The notes: generated from the sequence alone by a model not told the origin. A stretch of DNA of 64,000 nucleotides from Bacillus sp. FJAT-22090 (GCF_007676755.1 NZ_VEBK01000015.1:1-64000), one strand, 5' to 3'. Shown: positions 30,427-39,377, counted from the stretch's first letter. Translations and numbers: made by a program.

Positions 30427-31158
30427 ATGAAAGTTTATATTAACGGAAACAATATTTCAAAAGAACAACTTACAAAATGGAAAAAAGAACGTATTCAAAA
30501 AGTTTTGAGTACATTAGGACATAGAGAACCTGAAGTAAATGATATAGACTCCATGATAAAAAAGTTAACGGAACTAAAGTTGAGATATTCTTACAACGAA
30601 ATGTACGATAAATTGAAATCTAGACTTAGAATAAGTGGAATAATGATGCGTGTCGGCGCGGCTTTGTCTGGAGAGAGACGAAAGTTTTCTAAAACAAATA
30701 TCTATTTAGATGGAATTACAGCAAAAGAAGCTATAAAGGGAATTGATCGTTTTATGCTAAAGCAATCGCACGAAAATGATCAAGTAAATTTATCAGCTTG
30801 TCCTGATCATTATGTCTTAAGACCTTTTGGAGAAAACGAGCTGGAGGTCATTGAAACGACTGGTAATTCGCCGTTTCCTGTTCAATTTTTCATTGTCTTT
30901 GATGACGAAACTGGATTAAAAACACCTAGAGACAACTCTTATAAGTATCAATCGGTAGGTGTTGCCCGTATGAAAGACGGTACGAGTATAGGAGGAGTTC
31001 GACATCAATTCAAAGATACCGATAATGGGATAGAAGTAAGCCTTGTTGTTGAGTTCCCGGCACTTTGTCCTACTAGCATTGTTAAATCGCATCAAATGCA
31101 CTTAGCATGTGAGTTTTCTTATTGGCTACAGTGGATAAAGGACCAAAAGCATAAGTAA
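30427..31158 (+). CDS. Conserved hypothetical protein
   Basis: A 243-residue soluble protein, ATG 30427 after AGGAG. The N-terminal third is basic and helical (EQLTKWKKERIQKVLSTLG); the rest includes DHYVLRPFGENELEVIETTGNSPFPVQFFIVFDD and VGVARMKDGTSIGGVRHQF, which reads as one alpha/beta domain. No motif or family I can name. It follows the TetR gene by 63 bp on the same strand and may be in its regulon. Confidence 0.65.
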   Translation: MKVYINGNNISKEQLTKWKKERIQKVLSTLGHREPEVNDIDSMIKKLTELKLRYSYNEMYDKLKSRLRISGIMMRVGAALSGERRKFSKTNIYLDGITAKEAIKGIDRFMLKQSHENDQVNLSACPDHYVLRPFGENELEVIETTGNSPFPVQFFIVFDDETGLKTPRDNSYKYQSVGVARMKDGTSIGGVRHQFKDTDNGIEVSLVVEFPALCPTSIVKSHQMHLACEFSYWLQWIKDQKHK

Positions 31159-31274
31159 GAAAGAGCATCCTTATTTATTCATTCATTACATTGGACAATG
31201 GCTTTGATTTAAACAATGCCGTCGTATTCATTTTTTTATTAGTTACAGATTCGATAAAGTGAAGGTGGATTTCT

Positions 31275-32222
31275 ATGTTTGCAATACTTTTAGCTATAAG
31301 TATCGGAGCCGTTTTTGCTGTGCAAACAGCCATTAATGCCCAATTAAGAAAGTTTGTGATTTCCCCTTTTTTAGCTTCAATGATTTCATTCGTTGTTGGA
31401 GTAGTATTCTTATTTCTCACAATAATAATTAGTGGTTCACCATTGGGTATTCCATTAGACTTATTCCTTACTCAACCTATTTATATATGGCTGGGAGGCA
31501 TTTGTGGTGCGATTGCTTTAACTACTAATATACTTTTGTTTCCTAAATTGGGAAGTGTGCAAACATCAATTATACCAATATTGGGAATGACTCTGATGAG
31601 TATGATAATAGATAATTACGGTTGGTTTAACTCAATACATTATTCTTTCGGATTGAGCAGAATCGTGGGTGTATTTTTAGTATTAGTAGGGGTTTTTTTG
31701 GCTGTTGCCATACAAGGCATGAAAACTAAATCTCATACTGATCCTTCTCAAACAGCTCAGAAAAACTTATTAAATCTATGGTTTTGGCGTGTAGTAGGAA
31801 TGATGGCAGGGATGCTAATGGCTATACAAATTGCTATAAATGGCCAGTTAGGAAAAGTCCTTCAATCTTCCACACACGCTGCTCTTATTTCATTTTTTGT
31901 AGGTGCTATTACCTTAATAATGATTGTTGGGGTAATGGATCGTTCTTACACAAATATTAAAGAGCCAATTAAGCAGGCAGCTCCTTGGTGGATATGGCTT
32001 GGGGGTGTATTAGGTGGTTCTTACGTTCTCATAAATATATATTTGGTTGATCAAATTGGAAATGGACAAACTGTAATCCTTACTTTATTTGGACAAATCG
32101 CCGGTAGTTTGATGGTAGAACAATTCGGACTGTTTAACTCTTTAAAAAACCGGATTAAACCAATTCAAATATTTGGTTTAATTGTTATTATAGCAGGTGT
32201 CTTTTTAATTAGATTATTTTAA
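31275..32222 (+). CDS. DMT-superfamily transporter, YdcZ/DUF606 type
   Basis: A 315-residue membrane protein with ten hydrophobic segments in two homologous halves: FAILLAISIGAVFAVQTAINAQLRKF and GMMAGMLMAIQIAINGQLGKV each open a DUF606 (YdcZ) domain. Fused two-domain forms are known; single-domain proteins act as pairs. Likely an exporter of a small metabolite, substrate unknown. ATG 31275 after GAAGGTGG. Confidence 0.85.
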   Translation: MFAILLAISIGAVFAVQTAINAQLRKFVISPFLASMISFVVGVVFLFLTIIISGSPLGIPLDLFLTQPIYIWLGGICGAIALTTNILLFPKLGSVQTSIIPILGMTLMSMIIDNYGWFNSIHYSFGLSRIVGVFLVLVGVFLAVAIQGMKTKSHTDPSQTAQKNLLNLWFWRVVGMMAGMLMAIQIAINGQLGKVLQSSTHAALISFFVGAITLIMIVGVMDRSYTNIKEPIKQAAPWWIWLGGVLGGSYVLINIYLVDQIGNGQTVILTLFGQIAGSLMVEQFGLFNSLKNRIKPIQIFGLIVIIAGVFLIRLF

Positions 32223-32419
32223 CATCGTTATTCTAAATAGATAGGTACTTCAATAAATCGAATGAATTAAATAATACAATGCTAAACTTACATTTTTTTA
32301 ACTCTTCCTATACTAGTAGTTTGTTTCTTTCTTACTTTGGTATGTAGGGGTTAGTTCAATAATTTAATCGGTAAATTCAAACCATAAGAGATGGATAAAA
32401 ATTGCGGAGGTTTTCAAAG

Positions 32420-32913
32420 GTGTTTAGAAATGTTTGTAAAGTTCTATTTATTATATACATATTACTAGTGCTTAATTTTATAGTGATTAAGTTCAATGGA
32501 AGTATATCACATCTTATCCATACCATACAATCGAATATGGAACGTAGGGCTCAAGGAGAATCAGGTGCAAACTTAGTTCCTTTTAGAACAATCAAAGCTT
32601 ATATAAATAATATAGGCTTTGGTGTAGCTTTTATAAATATTCTAGGGAATATCATTCCTTTTATACCTATGGGATTCCTAATACCCGCGGCTTTTCCTTC
32701 TCAAAGAAATATAATTAAAACGATGATTTTTTGTTGATACTCAGCATAGAGATTATTCAATTAATTTCTTTGTCAGGTTATTTTGATGTGGATGACATTA
32801 TTCTAAACCTACTAAGTTGTTTTATAGGATTTATGCTATTTATGGGTACAAGAATGCTTTTTAGAAAGTCTCTAAAAAGAGATGAACCTCTTGTAGGGCA
32901 TTTGTCGAGGTAG
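32420..32913 (+). pseudogene. VanZ-like membrane protein, frameshifted
   Basis: GTG 32420 after GCGGAGG starts a VanZ-like protein: FKVLFIIYILLVLNFIVIKF, NLVPFRTIKAY and FINILGNIIPFIPMGFLIP are typical. The frame stops at 32737 just after a T6 run, and the C-terminal half (LILSIEIIQLISLSGYFDVDDIILNLLSCFIGF) continues in the next frame to 32913. One base change in the T-run would restore about 165 residues. VanZ proteins are envelope proteins linked in some species to teicoplanin or lipoglycopeptide resistance. Inactivation or a sequencing slip are both possible. Confidence 0.75.
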
Positions 32914-33095
32914 CAAATTGGATTTTTACTCTCATCACTCTTCAACTCCCATGAATCTACGATTTAGAGAAAAAGGCAATACGACGCAGATCTTTTGTAA
33001 CCTTTAGTCTTCAAAATCGTATCAGTAGTAATTGGATTTTCATTTTGGAAAGATTTATTCAATCCTATGTAAGGAATTCACGAAGGAGGGGAAAT

Positions 33096-33395
33096 ATGGT
33101 AGGTGAAATCGTCTTAGCAGTAATTTTTATGATTCCACTTTATGCATTCTTTATTTGGACCTATAATTGCCCTGAAGAAAGTTTTCTATTTGGACGACGT
33201 TGGAAGTACCAAGAGGAATCCGAGATTTCTCCATATGTTGTCCGATATATGAAATTTGTATCAATTGTCGCTATGATTAGTACCCCAATCGTTATTTTTA
33301 GCTTCTTCTTAAAACAGTCTTTTTTTGGTCTTGCCTTAATGGCATTTATGCTTGTCATTATTGTTGGTGCGGTTCTTATATTTAGTAAATCTTAA
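33096..33395 (+). CDS. Small three-helix membrane protein
   Basis: A 99-residue protein from ATG 33096 (AAGGAGGGG upstream). Hydrophobic segments at about 5-22, 54-72 and 74-95 surround a polar loop NCPEESFLFGRRWKYQEESEISP. It resembles small Bacillus membrane proteins of unknown function (YkvI/YqhV-like in size only). It ends 8 bp before the right-half element CBE36. Confidence 0.65.
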   Translation: MVGEIVLAVIFMIPLYAFFIWTYNCPEESFLFGRRWKYQEESEISPYVVRYMKFVSIVAMISTPIVIFSFFLKQSFFGLALMAFMLVIIVGAVLIFSKS

Positions 33396-33402
33396 ATAAA
33401 AC

Positions 33403-33438
33403 GCTTATATATAATGAACGCACGAGGTTAGTTGAATC
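33403..33438 (+). repeat. CBE36, right half only
   Basis: CTTATATATAATGAACGCACGAGGTTAGTTGAATC has the right-half loop CGCACGAGG and 3' arm. It abuts the next gene. Confidence 0.7.
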
Positions 33439-33806
33439 TAATTTTGGACGTGATTAAAACAGATAATAGATTACTGGAAATTTATGAAGAATGGCAAGAT
33501 AAATTAGAAAAGGACGAGTGGTATTTCAGTAATTCTTTTGAATCAGTTACTAAGGGAATGACTTCTGAAGAAGCATTTAACTATTTACCAAAAGTCATAG
33601 AGATGTTATTTAAGTTAGACGAAGACTATTTGATATGGGAAACCCTTTACTTTTTAATTGAACTGTATAGTATTGCAGATACCACTCAAATACACCCATT
33701 TCTTGAAAGTAATTGGTCTGAGTTAACAAATCATATTAAGAAATTTAAAGATTCTTATTCTACTCCATTTAAAGTGCTTAAAAATCATCTTAGAATAACG
33801 AATTGA
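33432..33806 (+). CDS. Unknown protein, possibly 5'-truncated by the element
   Basis: A 124-residue acidic helical protein with no ribosome site; its first possible start (TTG 33432) lies inside CBE36. The sequence (LLEIYEEWQDKLEKDEWYFSNSFESVTKGMTSEEAFNYLPKVIEML, DTTQIHPFLESNWSELTNHI) reads as an intact helical domain like small immunity proteins. Either translation starts at TTG/GTG near the element or the true 5' end was lost when the right half arrived. Last array gene, before CBE37. Confidence 0.55.
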   Translation: MNLILDVIKTDNRLLEIYEEWQDKLEKDEWYFSNSFESVTKGMTSEEAFNYLPKVIEMLFKLDEDYLIWETLYFLIELYSIADTTQIHPFLESNWSELTNHIKKFKDSYSTPFKVLKNHLRITN

Positions 33807-33840
33807 GATTATTCCTTTTTCCACTGACTGGCCAGGCTAG

Positions 33841-33926
33841 CCTTATTAAGCTAACGGATGCTTTAGCAAAAAACAGACGGCAAAAAAGAGCCTAGAGATA
33901 CTTTTCTCGGCTCATTTTTTATGTGC
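33841..33926 (+). repeat. CBE37, left half with type D centre; right-hand end of the array
   Basis: CTTATTAAGCTAACGGATGCTTTAGC followed by the type D centre (AAAAAACAGACGGC) and terminator GAGCC...GGCTC-ATTTTTT. No later copy is seen in the window. Confidence 0.9.
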
Positions 33927-33993
33927 ATTTTTACTTTAATTTTACAAAATGTTAGACCATGTAACATTAAAATTAGTTATATTTTTTCCTGAT

Positions 33994-35571
33994 TTATTTT
34001 AAAGAAATAACATAATGGATCGTTAAAAAGCGTAAGGAGAATATTCGCATCTGATGCTCGGCGTGAAGATGGCTTTCCTTTATTTCTTCTATTAAAAATT
34101 GCTCTTGCAACGGCAATTTGAATATGAATTTACGAACTGCTATATAAATCCCGGTTTCCGATTCAGCAGTTCCGTTACTTGTTAAAAGAAGCTTTTCTCT
34201 GTGCCGTTGTAACTCTAGAATTCCAATCATCGAGGACCAGGGCAGTGGCAGGGCAATGTTCATATACGTTTTATTATTTGTTTGATGAAAGGAGTAGAGG
34301 GCAACAAAAATAACCTCTTTGTCAATTTTACGTATCCATGCTCTTGTTTTTTCGCGTCCGTCTTCTATCGCTACAATATCTCCTGTCATTTCCATTTGTT
34401 TATTGGAAAAAGGAAGATTGAGTTGCTGGACTTTTTTACTGACCACTCGATAGGCAGCGGCAAATGGCTTAAACCACGAGTGCCAGTGTACCTCTGAAAA
34501 TAATCTGTACTGAATCGTGTTTTCATAAAAATGGACGATAGTGGATGGTAGTTTTTCTTTTTCCACATACATCCCCATATCATCTACGAGTCCTTTATAA
34601 GTTGTGGTGCCCAAACTTTTTGTTAAAACTTGTTCCCCAATTATACCTTTTCCTCTCAGTTGACTAATCGGAAATCGCAAGTCTCTTTCATTCGATGATG
34701 GTGTATATAAAGCCCAGCCGATCACTCCGCATAAAGCGAATAATACGCAATTAAAGAATCCGTGAAAACGTAACATAAAGTCGATACCTACATGGGAGAA
34801 TCTTACTGCATACAATAACGAAAAAATTATCGTAATACCTAAAGCTCCAAACGATAGCCGAATCAAGTATTTCTGTATGGTATTCCTAAACGGTGCTTTA
34901 AAAACTAATAGGATCAACCCATAAATCCCAAAAATATAGAAAAGTACAGAAACGACTTCCAACCAAGGAAAGAAAGTTATACCGATTGCTACGATTATCG
35001 GAGAAATGAAGATAGTTGCACAGACATATTTGTATAAGGTGGATTTATATAAACGACCGAGAAAACCAACAAAAATAGGCAATAAAAAAGAAGAATAATG
35101 AAAATGGATTGCCGTTAGCCAAGTAATTAAAGGCGAGAATCCAGTATCAATTTGTGCGGTATATGCGAAAAACCACATACCACCTATAAATAAATACATC
35201 ATTCCCACATCAATCGCAAATTCTTCTAAATGTGTAAAGCCCCGACCTAGAAATCGCCCAAAGCCATATAAAGCAACAACAAATGTGAAAAGTAGATAAA
35301 TCGTTGCCAATAGTATATCGAATTTAGTATTGGTCGTCGTTTGTAGGATGGAGACAGCTAAAAAAGCCGGAATGGCAAAATAATAATACAGTCTATTTTC
35401 TTTTTTTAAGATTAATTGTAACGTAAGGGGCACAAATAAAAGCTGCGCTACTGTTAACATTAAAAAATACCATGGGTCGTTATTAAAAAACATAACCGTT
35501 AGACTTAAAATAATATGAAGTAACACAATCTTCTTAAAGGTCATCCGCTTTAAATTCTCCCTCATATTCAA
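33994..35571 (-). CDS. YndJ-like polytopic membrane protein
   Basis: A 525-residue protein (516 if started at ATG 35544, which overlaps the upstream stop codon). The first 300 residues have about nine membrane segments; the C-terminal 220 are soluble, with TTTYKGLVDDMGMYVEKEKLPSTIVHFYENTIQYRLFSEVHWHSWFKPFA. This matches the YndJ-like proteins of Bacillus, function unknown. It is the last gene of a three-gene - strand operon with a DUF4166 and a DoxX-like/SRPBCC protein; such a trio is often seen together. Confidence 0.75.
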   Translation of the reverse strand: MNMRENLKRMTFKKIVLLHIILSLTVMFFNNDPWYFLMLTVAQLLFVPLTLQLILKKENRLYYYFAIPAFLAVSILQTTTNTKFDILLATIYLLFTFVVALYGFGRFLGRGFTHLEEFAIDVGMMYLFIGGMWFFAYTAQIDTGFSPLITWLTAIHFHYSSFLLPIFVGFLGRLYKSTLYKYVCATIFISPIIVAIGITFFPWLEVVSVLFYIFGIYGLILLVFKAPFRNTIQKYLIRLSFGALGITIIFSLLYAVRFSHVGIDFMLRFHGFFNCVLFALCGVIGWALYTPSSNERDLRFPISQLRGKGIIGEQVLTKSLGTTTYKGLVDDMGMYVEKEKLPSTIVHFYENTIQYRLFSEVHWHSWFKPFAAAYRVVSKKVQQLNLPFSNKQMEMTGDIVAIEDGREKTRAWIRKIDKEVIFVALYSFHQTNNKTYMNIALPLPWSSMIGILELQRHREKLLLTSNGTAESETGIYIAVRKFIFKLPLQEQFLIEEIKESHLHAEHQMRIFSLRFLTIHYVISLK

Positions 35572-36145
35572 ATAAAGTACCGATTAAAGGATTCTTAATG
35601 AGAACATGTATAAAAAAAACATCCTTTTCTTCTATATAATATTCCGTTACTTGGACAATCCCTTGGAAAATTCTCAGTAAAGGAATTTCAATTGGTCCCA
35701 TAACAAAACGCTGCTTACGGGACTCAATTCGCATATGTCCTTTATCTGAAACAAAGAATACTAATTCAGAATAAAATAGACTCGGCTCTCCTAGGTAATC
35801 CTTTACGACATGATTGTTATAATCCAAGCTCATCAGCGCATTAAAATATCTCTTTTTTTCGGGGAAATAAAAAATTCTTTCCCAATGTACTTGTTTCTCT
35901 CCATTCGGCCCAGTTTGGCTTGTATTAGTAATGCTGAATGGAACATGCTCTCCTGATTCAGGGAATAAAAACTTCCAACGAGTTCCTAGGAAAAATAAGG
36001 GGAGCAGCCATTTAGGTCCTACGCTTATTTTCTTCATCATCCCTTTTGCTTTAAAGGGTTTTCCCTCGGAGAGTGTATATCGCTGTTGGAGCATTGGTTG
36101 AAGCTGATAAAATTGTTTCCCCATGATCTGCTTATAAATGGACAT
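35534..36145 (-). CDS. DUF4166 domain protein
   Basis: A 203-residue soluble protein, ATG 36145 with AAGGAG upstream. MGKQFYQLQPMLQQRYTLSEGKPFKAKGMMKKI, HVPFSITNTSQTGPNGEKQVHWERIFYFP, FNALMSLD and RQRFVMGPIEIPLLRIFQGIVQVTEYY are the DUF4166 pattern. It lies between the DoxX-like and YndJ-like genes and overlaps the latter's longest ORF. Role unknown; co-occurrence suggests a shared envelope-related function. Confidence 0.8.
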   Translation of the reverse strand: MSIYKQIMGKQFYQLQPMLQQRYTLSEGKPFKAKGMMKKISVGPKWLLPLFFLGTRWKFLFPESGEHVPFSITNTSQTGPNGEKQVHWERIFYFPEKKRYFNALMSLDYNNHVVKDYLGEPSLFYSELVFFVSDKGHMRIESRKQRFVMGPIEIPLLRIFQGIVQVTEYYIEEKDVFFIHVLIKNPLIGTLFEYEGEFKADDL

Positions 36146-36156
36146 ACGAAATCTCC

Positions 36157-37059
36157 TTACCTCTTCCGTTTGCAGCTTCTTGCGGAAGGAATATCTTTAC
36201 TCGTGAAAAATCCAATAATGGTAAGTACAAATAAAGCGACATTGAATGTTATTGGATTGAATGGATGACCAAGGGATGCTGGTTCTGCAAGTGCAGCAGA
36301 AATAGTCAATAAAGGTAAAAGAATCATCTGTAAACCTAATAATCTTCTTTTATTTTTATATAATAACCAAACTAATCCAAAAACCATTTCGGCTATGCCA
36401 ATCCACGACACGATATTGGAAGCTTGGCTTGTCGTCATGGAAAATAGATTTTTCGTCATTGCAATTTCTGCAGGATGCATCATAACTAATTTAGGTATTA
36501 AACCTTGATACACCCATATGAAGAAAAATAGAATGGTGATCAGCCAATAGCTGAAAAAACGTGTGTATTGGGAAGATGGTGACTCCCCTTTTTCTAGCCA
36601 TCTCTTTAGTACATCAAAGCTTAGGGCAGTCGCCCAACCGATGAGAGGTCTGAAAACAAGGAAATCAAAAAAGCGACCAATGGCTCCAAAGTTAGTTTTA
36701 TAATCGTATTGTGTTAGGAATTTAATAGAATCTGGTTCATTTTTATATTTCCAGTATCCTTTTCCCTCTTGAATGATAGACATTACTTGGTCTGTTCCAA
36801 AATGTAAGGAAGAGGTTCTGGAACCATCCTCCGCGTGGAAAGTACCAATACTTTTTCCCCATCCGGCAATGCTCAAACCAAACCCTATATTCGTTTTATA
36901 TTCAAAATGCTGCGGTTCATTTTCTTGTTTCGGTAAATAGGTGATAGACGAAAAACGGAGATCCCATTGTTCATGCTGCTCTGGTCTTTGTGTGGCATCC
37001 CATAACTTCTCCATTTCTGCACCGATAGATAGCTCCACATAAATTGGCTTACGCTTCAT
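36157..37059 (-). CDS. DoxX-like protein with N-terminal SRPBCC-type domain
   Basis: A 300-residue protein from ATG 37059 (GAGGTG 6 nt upstream). Residues 1-150 form a START/SRPBCC-like domain (IYVELSIGAEMEKLWDATQRPEQHEQWDLRFSSITYL, GWGKSIGTFHAEDGSRTSSLHF); residues 170-290 are a four-helix DoxX-like membrane domain. First gene of the - strand operon with DUF4166 and YndJ-like genes. Biochemical role unknown. Confidence 0.75.
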   Translation of the reverse strand: MKRKPIYVELSIGAEMEKLWDATQRPEQHEQWDLRFSSITYLPKQENEPQHFEYKTNIGFGLSIAGWGKSIGTFHAEDGSRTSSLHFGTDQVMSIIQEGKGYWKYKNEPDSIKFLTQYDYKTNFGAIGRFFDFLVFRPLIGWATALSFDVLKRWLEKGESPSSQYTRFFSYWLITILFFFIWVYQGLIPKLVMMHPAEIAMTKNLFSMTTSQASNIVSWIGIAEMVFGLVWLLYKNKRRLLGLQMILLPLLTISAALAEPASLGHPFNPITFNVALFVLTIIGFFTSKDIPSARSCKRKR

Positions 37060-37154
37060 TCGAAACACCTCATGTTAAGCTTATCACAAGAGGAAGGGTT
37101 TTTGGCTAGTAGTGAAGAATAGACTAAGAGCACAAGGATTAAGGAGGGATCGTC

Positions 37155-37631
37155 TTGTCTGAGCGTTTTTTTCAGCTGAAAGAGGTCAAAGAACTAGGAG
37201 AAATAAAGTTAGTTGGGTTTCGAGTGTTATGTCCAGGAGATGAATATGTAAACGAAATACCAAAAGCATCTATAGAATTACAAAAACGGCTGCATGAAAT
37301 TCAACAGGTCATCAATCCTTCTCTTCAAATAGGAGCATTTGTCGTGGATAACTCCACTGAAGAAGAGGATGGATATTGGATTTGTGTAGAAGTAAAAGAG
37401 TATGTAGATATTCCAGAAGGTATGGTCGAGCTAACTGTTCCTCCCCAGAAATATGGAGCTCTTAAACATACGGGATCTAATAATATGATTAGGAATTCGT
37501 ATAATAGCTTACATGAGTGGATAGAAGAAAAAGGCTTAAAAAGATTGAAGGATAAATGGCATTTAGAAATGTATTCTAGTTGGGAAGATCCTAATAATGT
37601 GGATGTATTGCTACTAGATACGGTTGAATAA
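37155..37631 (+). CDS. GyrI-like / effector-binding domain protein
   Basis: A 158-residue protein from TTG 37155 (AAGGAGGG upstream) consisting only of an AraC-type effector-binding (GyrI-like) domain: LGEIKLVGFRVLCPGDEYVNEIPKASIELQKRL, DGYWICVEVKEYVDIPEGMVELTVPPQKYGALKHTG and HLEMYSSWEDPNNVDVLLLDTV. Stand-alone domains of this type bind small drugs or metabolites. No DNA-binding domain is present. Start of a + strand run of small enzymes. Confidence 0.85.
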   Translation: MSERFFQLKEVKELGEIKLVGFRVLCPGDEYVNEIPKASIELQKRLHEIQQVINPSLQIGAFVVDNSTEEEDGYWICVEVKEYVDIPEGMVELTVPPQKYGALKHTGSNNMIRNSYNSLHEWIEEKGLKRLKDKWHLEMYSSWEDPNNVDVLLLDTVE

Positions 37632-37656
37632 AATACGGCTACGGAGGTTATGATCC

Positions 37657-38094
37657 ATGAATATTCATCAAGCAACTATAAACGACCTTGATTCCCTAAC
37701 GGAGCTTTTCGACTTATATAGGCAATTTTATAAACAAGCATCAGATCTGGAAGGTGCCAAGAAATTTGTAGAAGAAAGGTTCATTAAAAAGGAATCCGTA
37801 GTTTTTATCGCCTACGATGGGGGAGAAGCCATTGGGTTCACGCAATTATTTCCATCCTTTTCATCGGTGAGCATGCAAAAATCATGGGTGCTAAATGATT
37901 TATACGTGAAAGAAACAGCTCGTAGGAAAGGGGTTGCTGAACAATTAATAAAAAAAGCAATCGGTCTTGCGGAAAAAACGAATGCAAAAGGAATCTTACT
38001 AGAGACAGGAAACGAAAACGTAAATGCTCAAAAACTTTATGAAAAGATTGGTTTTATAAATGACTCCAATTATTATTACTATTACTCTCTATAA
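37657..38094 (+). CDS. GNAT-family acetyltransferase
   Basis: A 145-residue N-acetyltransferase, ATG 37657 after GGAGG. The motif A segment VLNDLYVKETARRKGVAEQLIKKAIGLA includes the R-x-x-G-x-A acetyl-CoA loop, and LETGNENVNAQKLYEKIGFIND is the C-terminal motif. Acceptor unknown. 25 bp after the GyrI-like gene and 31 bp before the nucleotidyltransferase-like gene. Confidence 0.9.
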   Translation: MNIHQATINDLDSLTELFDLYRQFYKQASDLEGAKKFVEERFIKKESVVFIAYDGGEAIGFTQLFPSFSSVSMQKSWVLNDLYVKETARRKGVAEQLIKKAIGLAEKTNAKGILLETGNENVNAQKLYEKIGFINDSNYYYYYSL

Positions 38095-38125
38095 TGCTAG
38101 AGATACAAAAAGGAGAGATTAACTC

Positions 38126-38922
38126 ATGGTATATAATTGGGAAAATTCTTCCGCAGAAGTCAACATGTTTGTTCACCATCTTCTAGATAGTACAAAGGAT
38201 ATTTTAGATGATAAGTTAATCGGTTTTTATATACATGGTTCATTAGCTATGGGTGGATTTAATCCAAGCAAGAGTGATATAGATATACTAGTTGTCACTA
38301 CAGATTCCCTATCTATGGAAATAAAAAAACGGTTGCTAAAGCTGTTTCTAGAATGTTCAAATAATCCGTTCCCTGCAGAAGTCACGTTTTTAAATGAAGG
38401 ACAACTGAAAGAGTGGAAGTACCCTACACCATTTGATTTTCATTATAGTGAACATTGGAGAAAAAAGTATGAAGAGGGAGCGGCTTTTGTGAGCGATATG
38501 CCAAAAGAAGACCCTGATTTAGCCGCACATATTACTATAGTAAATCATCGAGGGATTTGTTTATGGGGAAGGTCAATTGACAAGGTTTTCCCCGCTGTTC
38601 CGAAATCCCATTATCTTGCTTCTATTCTATTTGATTATGAAGATTGTCTGAAAAATATCGAGCTAAATCCCGTTTACTGTACGTTAAATTTGGTTCGGGT
38701 TTATTGTTATTTAAAAGAAGAAAAAATTACCTCCAAACAAGAAGCTGGCAAATGGGGACTAAGCCATCTCCCACAAGCTTTTCACTCGACTCGACCATAC
38801 AACAAGTTGTCACAGCTTATGCAAGCAAGGAGCAGAATCCTATTATAGATACGAAACAATTGTTAACGATAAGGGATTATTTGAAAAGAAAAGTGGAAGA
38901 TTTGCTGGAGGTGAAAGCTTGA
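38126..38922 (+). pseudogene. Aminoglycoside nucleotidyltransferase-like (AadA/DUF4111) gene, broken by a 5-bp duplication
   Basis: The first 225 codons encode a nucleotidyltransferase: GFYIHGSLAMGGFNPSKSDIDILVV carries the GS...DxD catalytic motif (GSLAMGG, D-I-D), followed by an AadA-type C-terminal domain (ITIVNHRGICLWGRSI, NPVYCTLNLVRVYCYLKEEKITSKQEAGKWGL). At 38786-38795 TCGAC is repeated in tandem. With one copy the frame continues HSTIQQVVTAYASKEQNP... to 38922, giving about 264 residues, the family length. As it stands the protein ends at 38848 with 21 altered residues. The gene is therefore probably inactive, or reversibly switched. Confidence 0.85.
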
Positions 38923-39368
38923 GCGAATTGGAAATAAAACAAATAGAAAACTTATTAGCAATCGATTTTGCCCATTTAGTAAAAGAAAGTAAAGAAGACG
39001 GCTTTCGTTTTCTAGACAGGCTTGTCGATGAGTATAGGGACGGTATAAATACTTTTCATAAACCAGGAGAAACTTTATATGGTGTCTATAATATAGAAGG
39101 ACTACTTGTGGCCATTGGAGGACTTAATATAAATCCTTTTACGGAAAATCAGAAAATAGGTCGGTTAAGAAGGGTCTACGTCGCTTCTGCTTATCGAAGA
39201 AAAGGAGTGGAAGCGCTTTTATTAAATGAGATTATCTCTAATGCCAGACGACATTTTGATGTATTAGTGTTATATACAGATACTGAAAGTGCGGATAGTT
39301 TTTACACTTCGTTGGGGTTTAGCAAAGAGGCGAAATATAAAAAGTCTACTCATTATTTATATTTATAG
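38919..39368 (+). CDS. GNAT-family acetyltransferase
   Basis: A 149-residue N-acetyltransferase from TTG 38919 (GGAGGTG upstream), overlapping the end of the broken nucleotidyltransferase gene by 4 bp. ENQKIGRLRRVYVASAYRRKGVEALLLNEIISNARRHF contains the acetyl-CoA loop YRRKGV, and TDTESADSFYTSLGFSKEA the C-terminal motif. Acceptor unknown. The tight overlap suggests it was translated together with the full-length nucleotidyltransferase. Confidence 0.85.
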   Translation: MSELEIKQIENLLAIDFAHLVKESKEDGFRFLDRLVDEYRDGINTFHKPGETLYGVYNIEGLLVAIGGLNINPFTENQKIGRLRRVYVASAYRRKGVEALLLNEIISNARRHFDVLVLYTDTESADSFYTSLGFSKEAKYKKSTHYLYL

Positions 39369-39377
39369 GAGGGCAAG

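Noticed and set aside
32341-32365. Another right-half element (GGGGTTAGTTCAATAA)
   Set aside because: Only about 12 bp agree and no loop or inner arm is present; too weak to list.
32725-32745. Programmed frameshift in the VanZ-like gene
   Set aside because: A T6 run alone is not a good slippery signal; a plain indel or sequencing slip is simpler.
46-33926. CRISPR array, because of many regular repeats
   Set aside because: Repeats are 40-150 bp, imperfect, and separated by whole genes of 200-1400 bp; no cas genes.
46-33926. Prophage or ICE island
   Set aside because: No structural, terminase, relaxase, portal or integrase genes; genes are mixed metabolic and hypothetical singletons.
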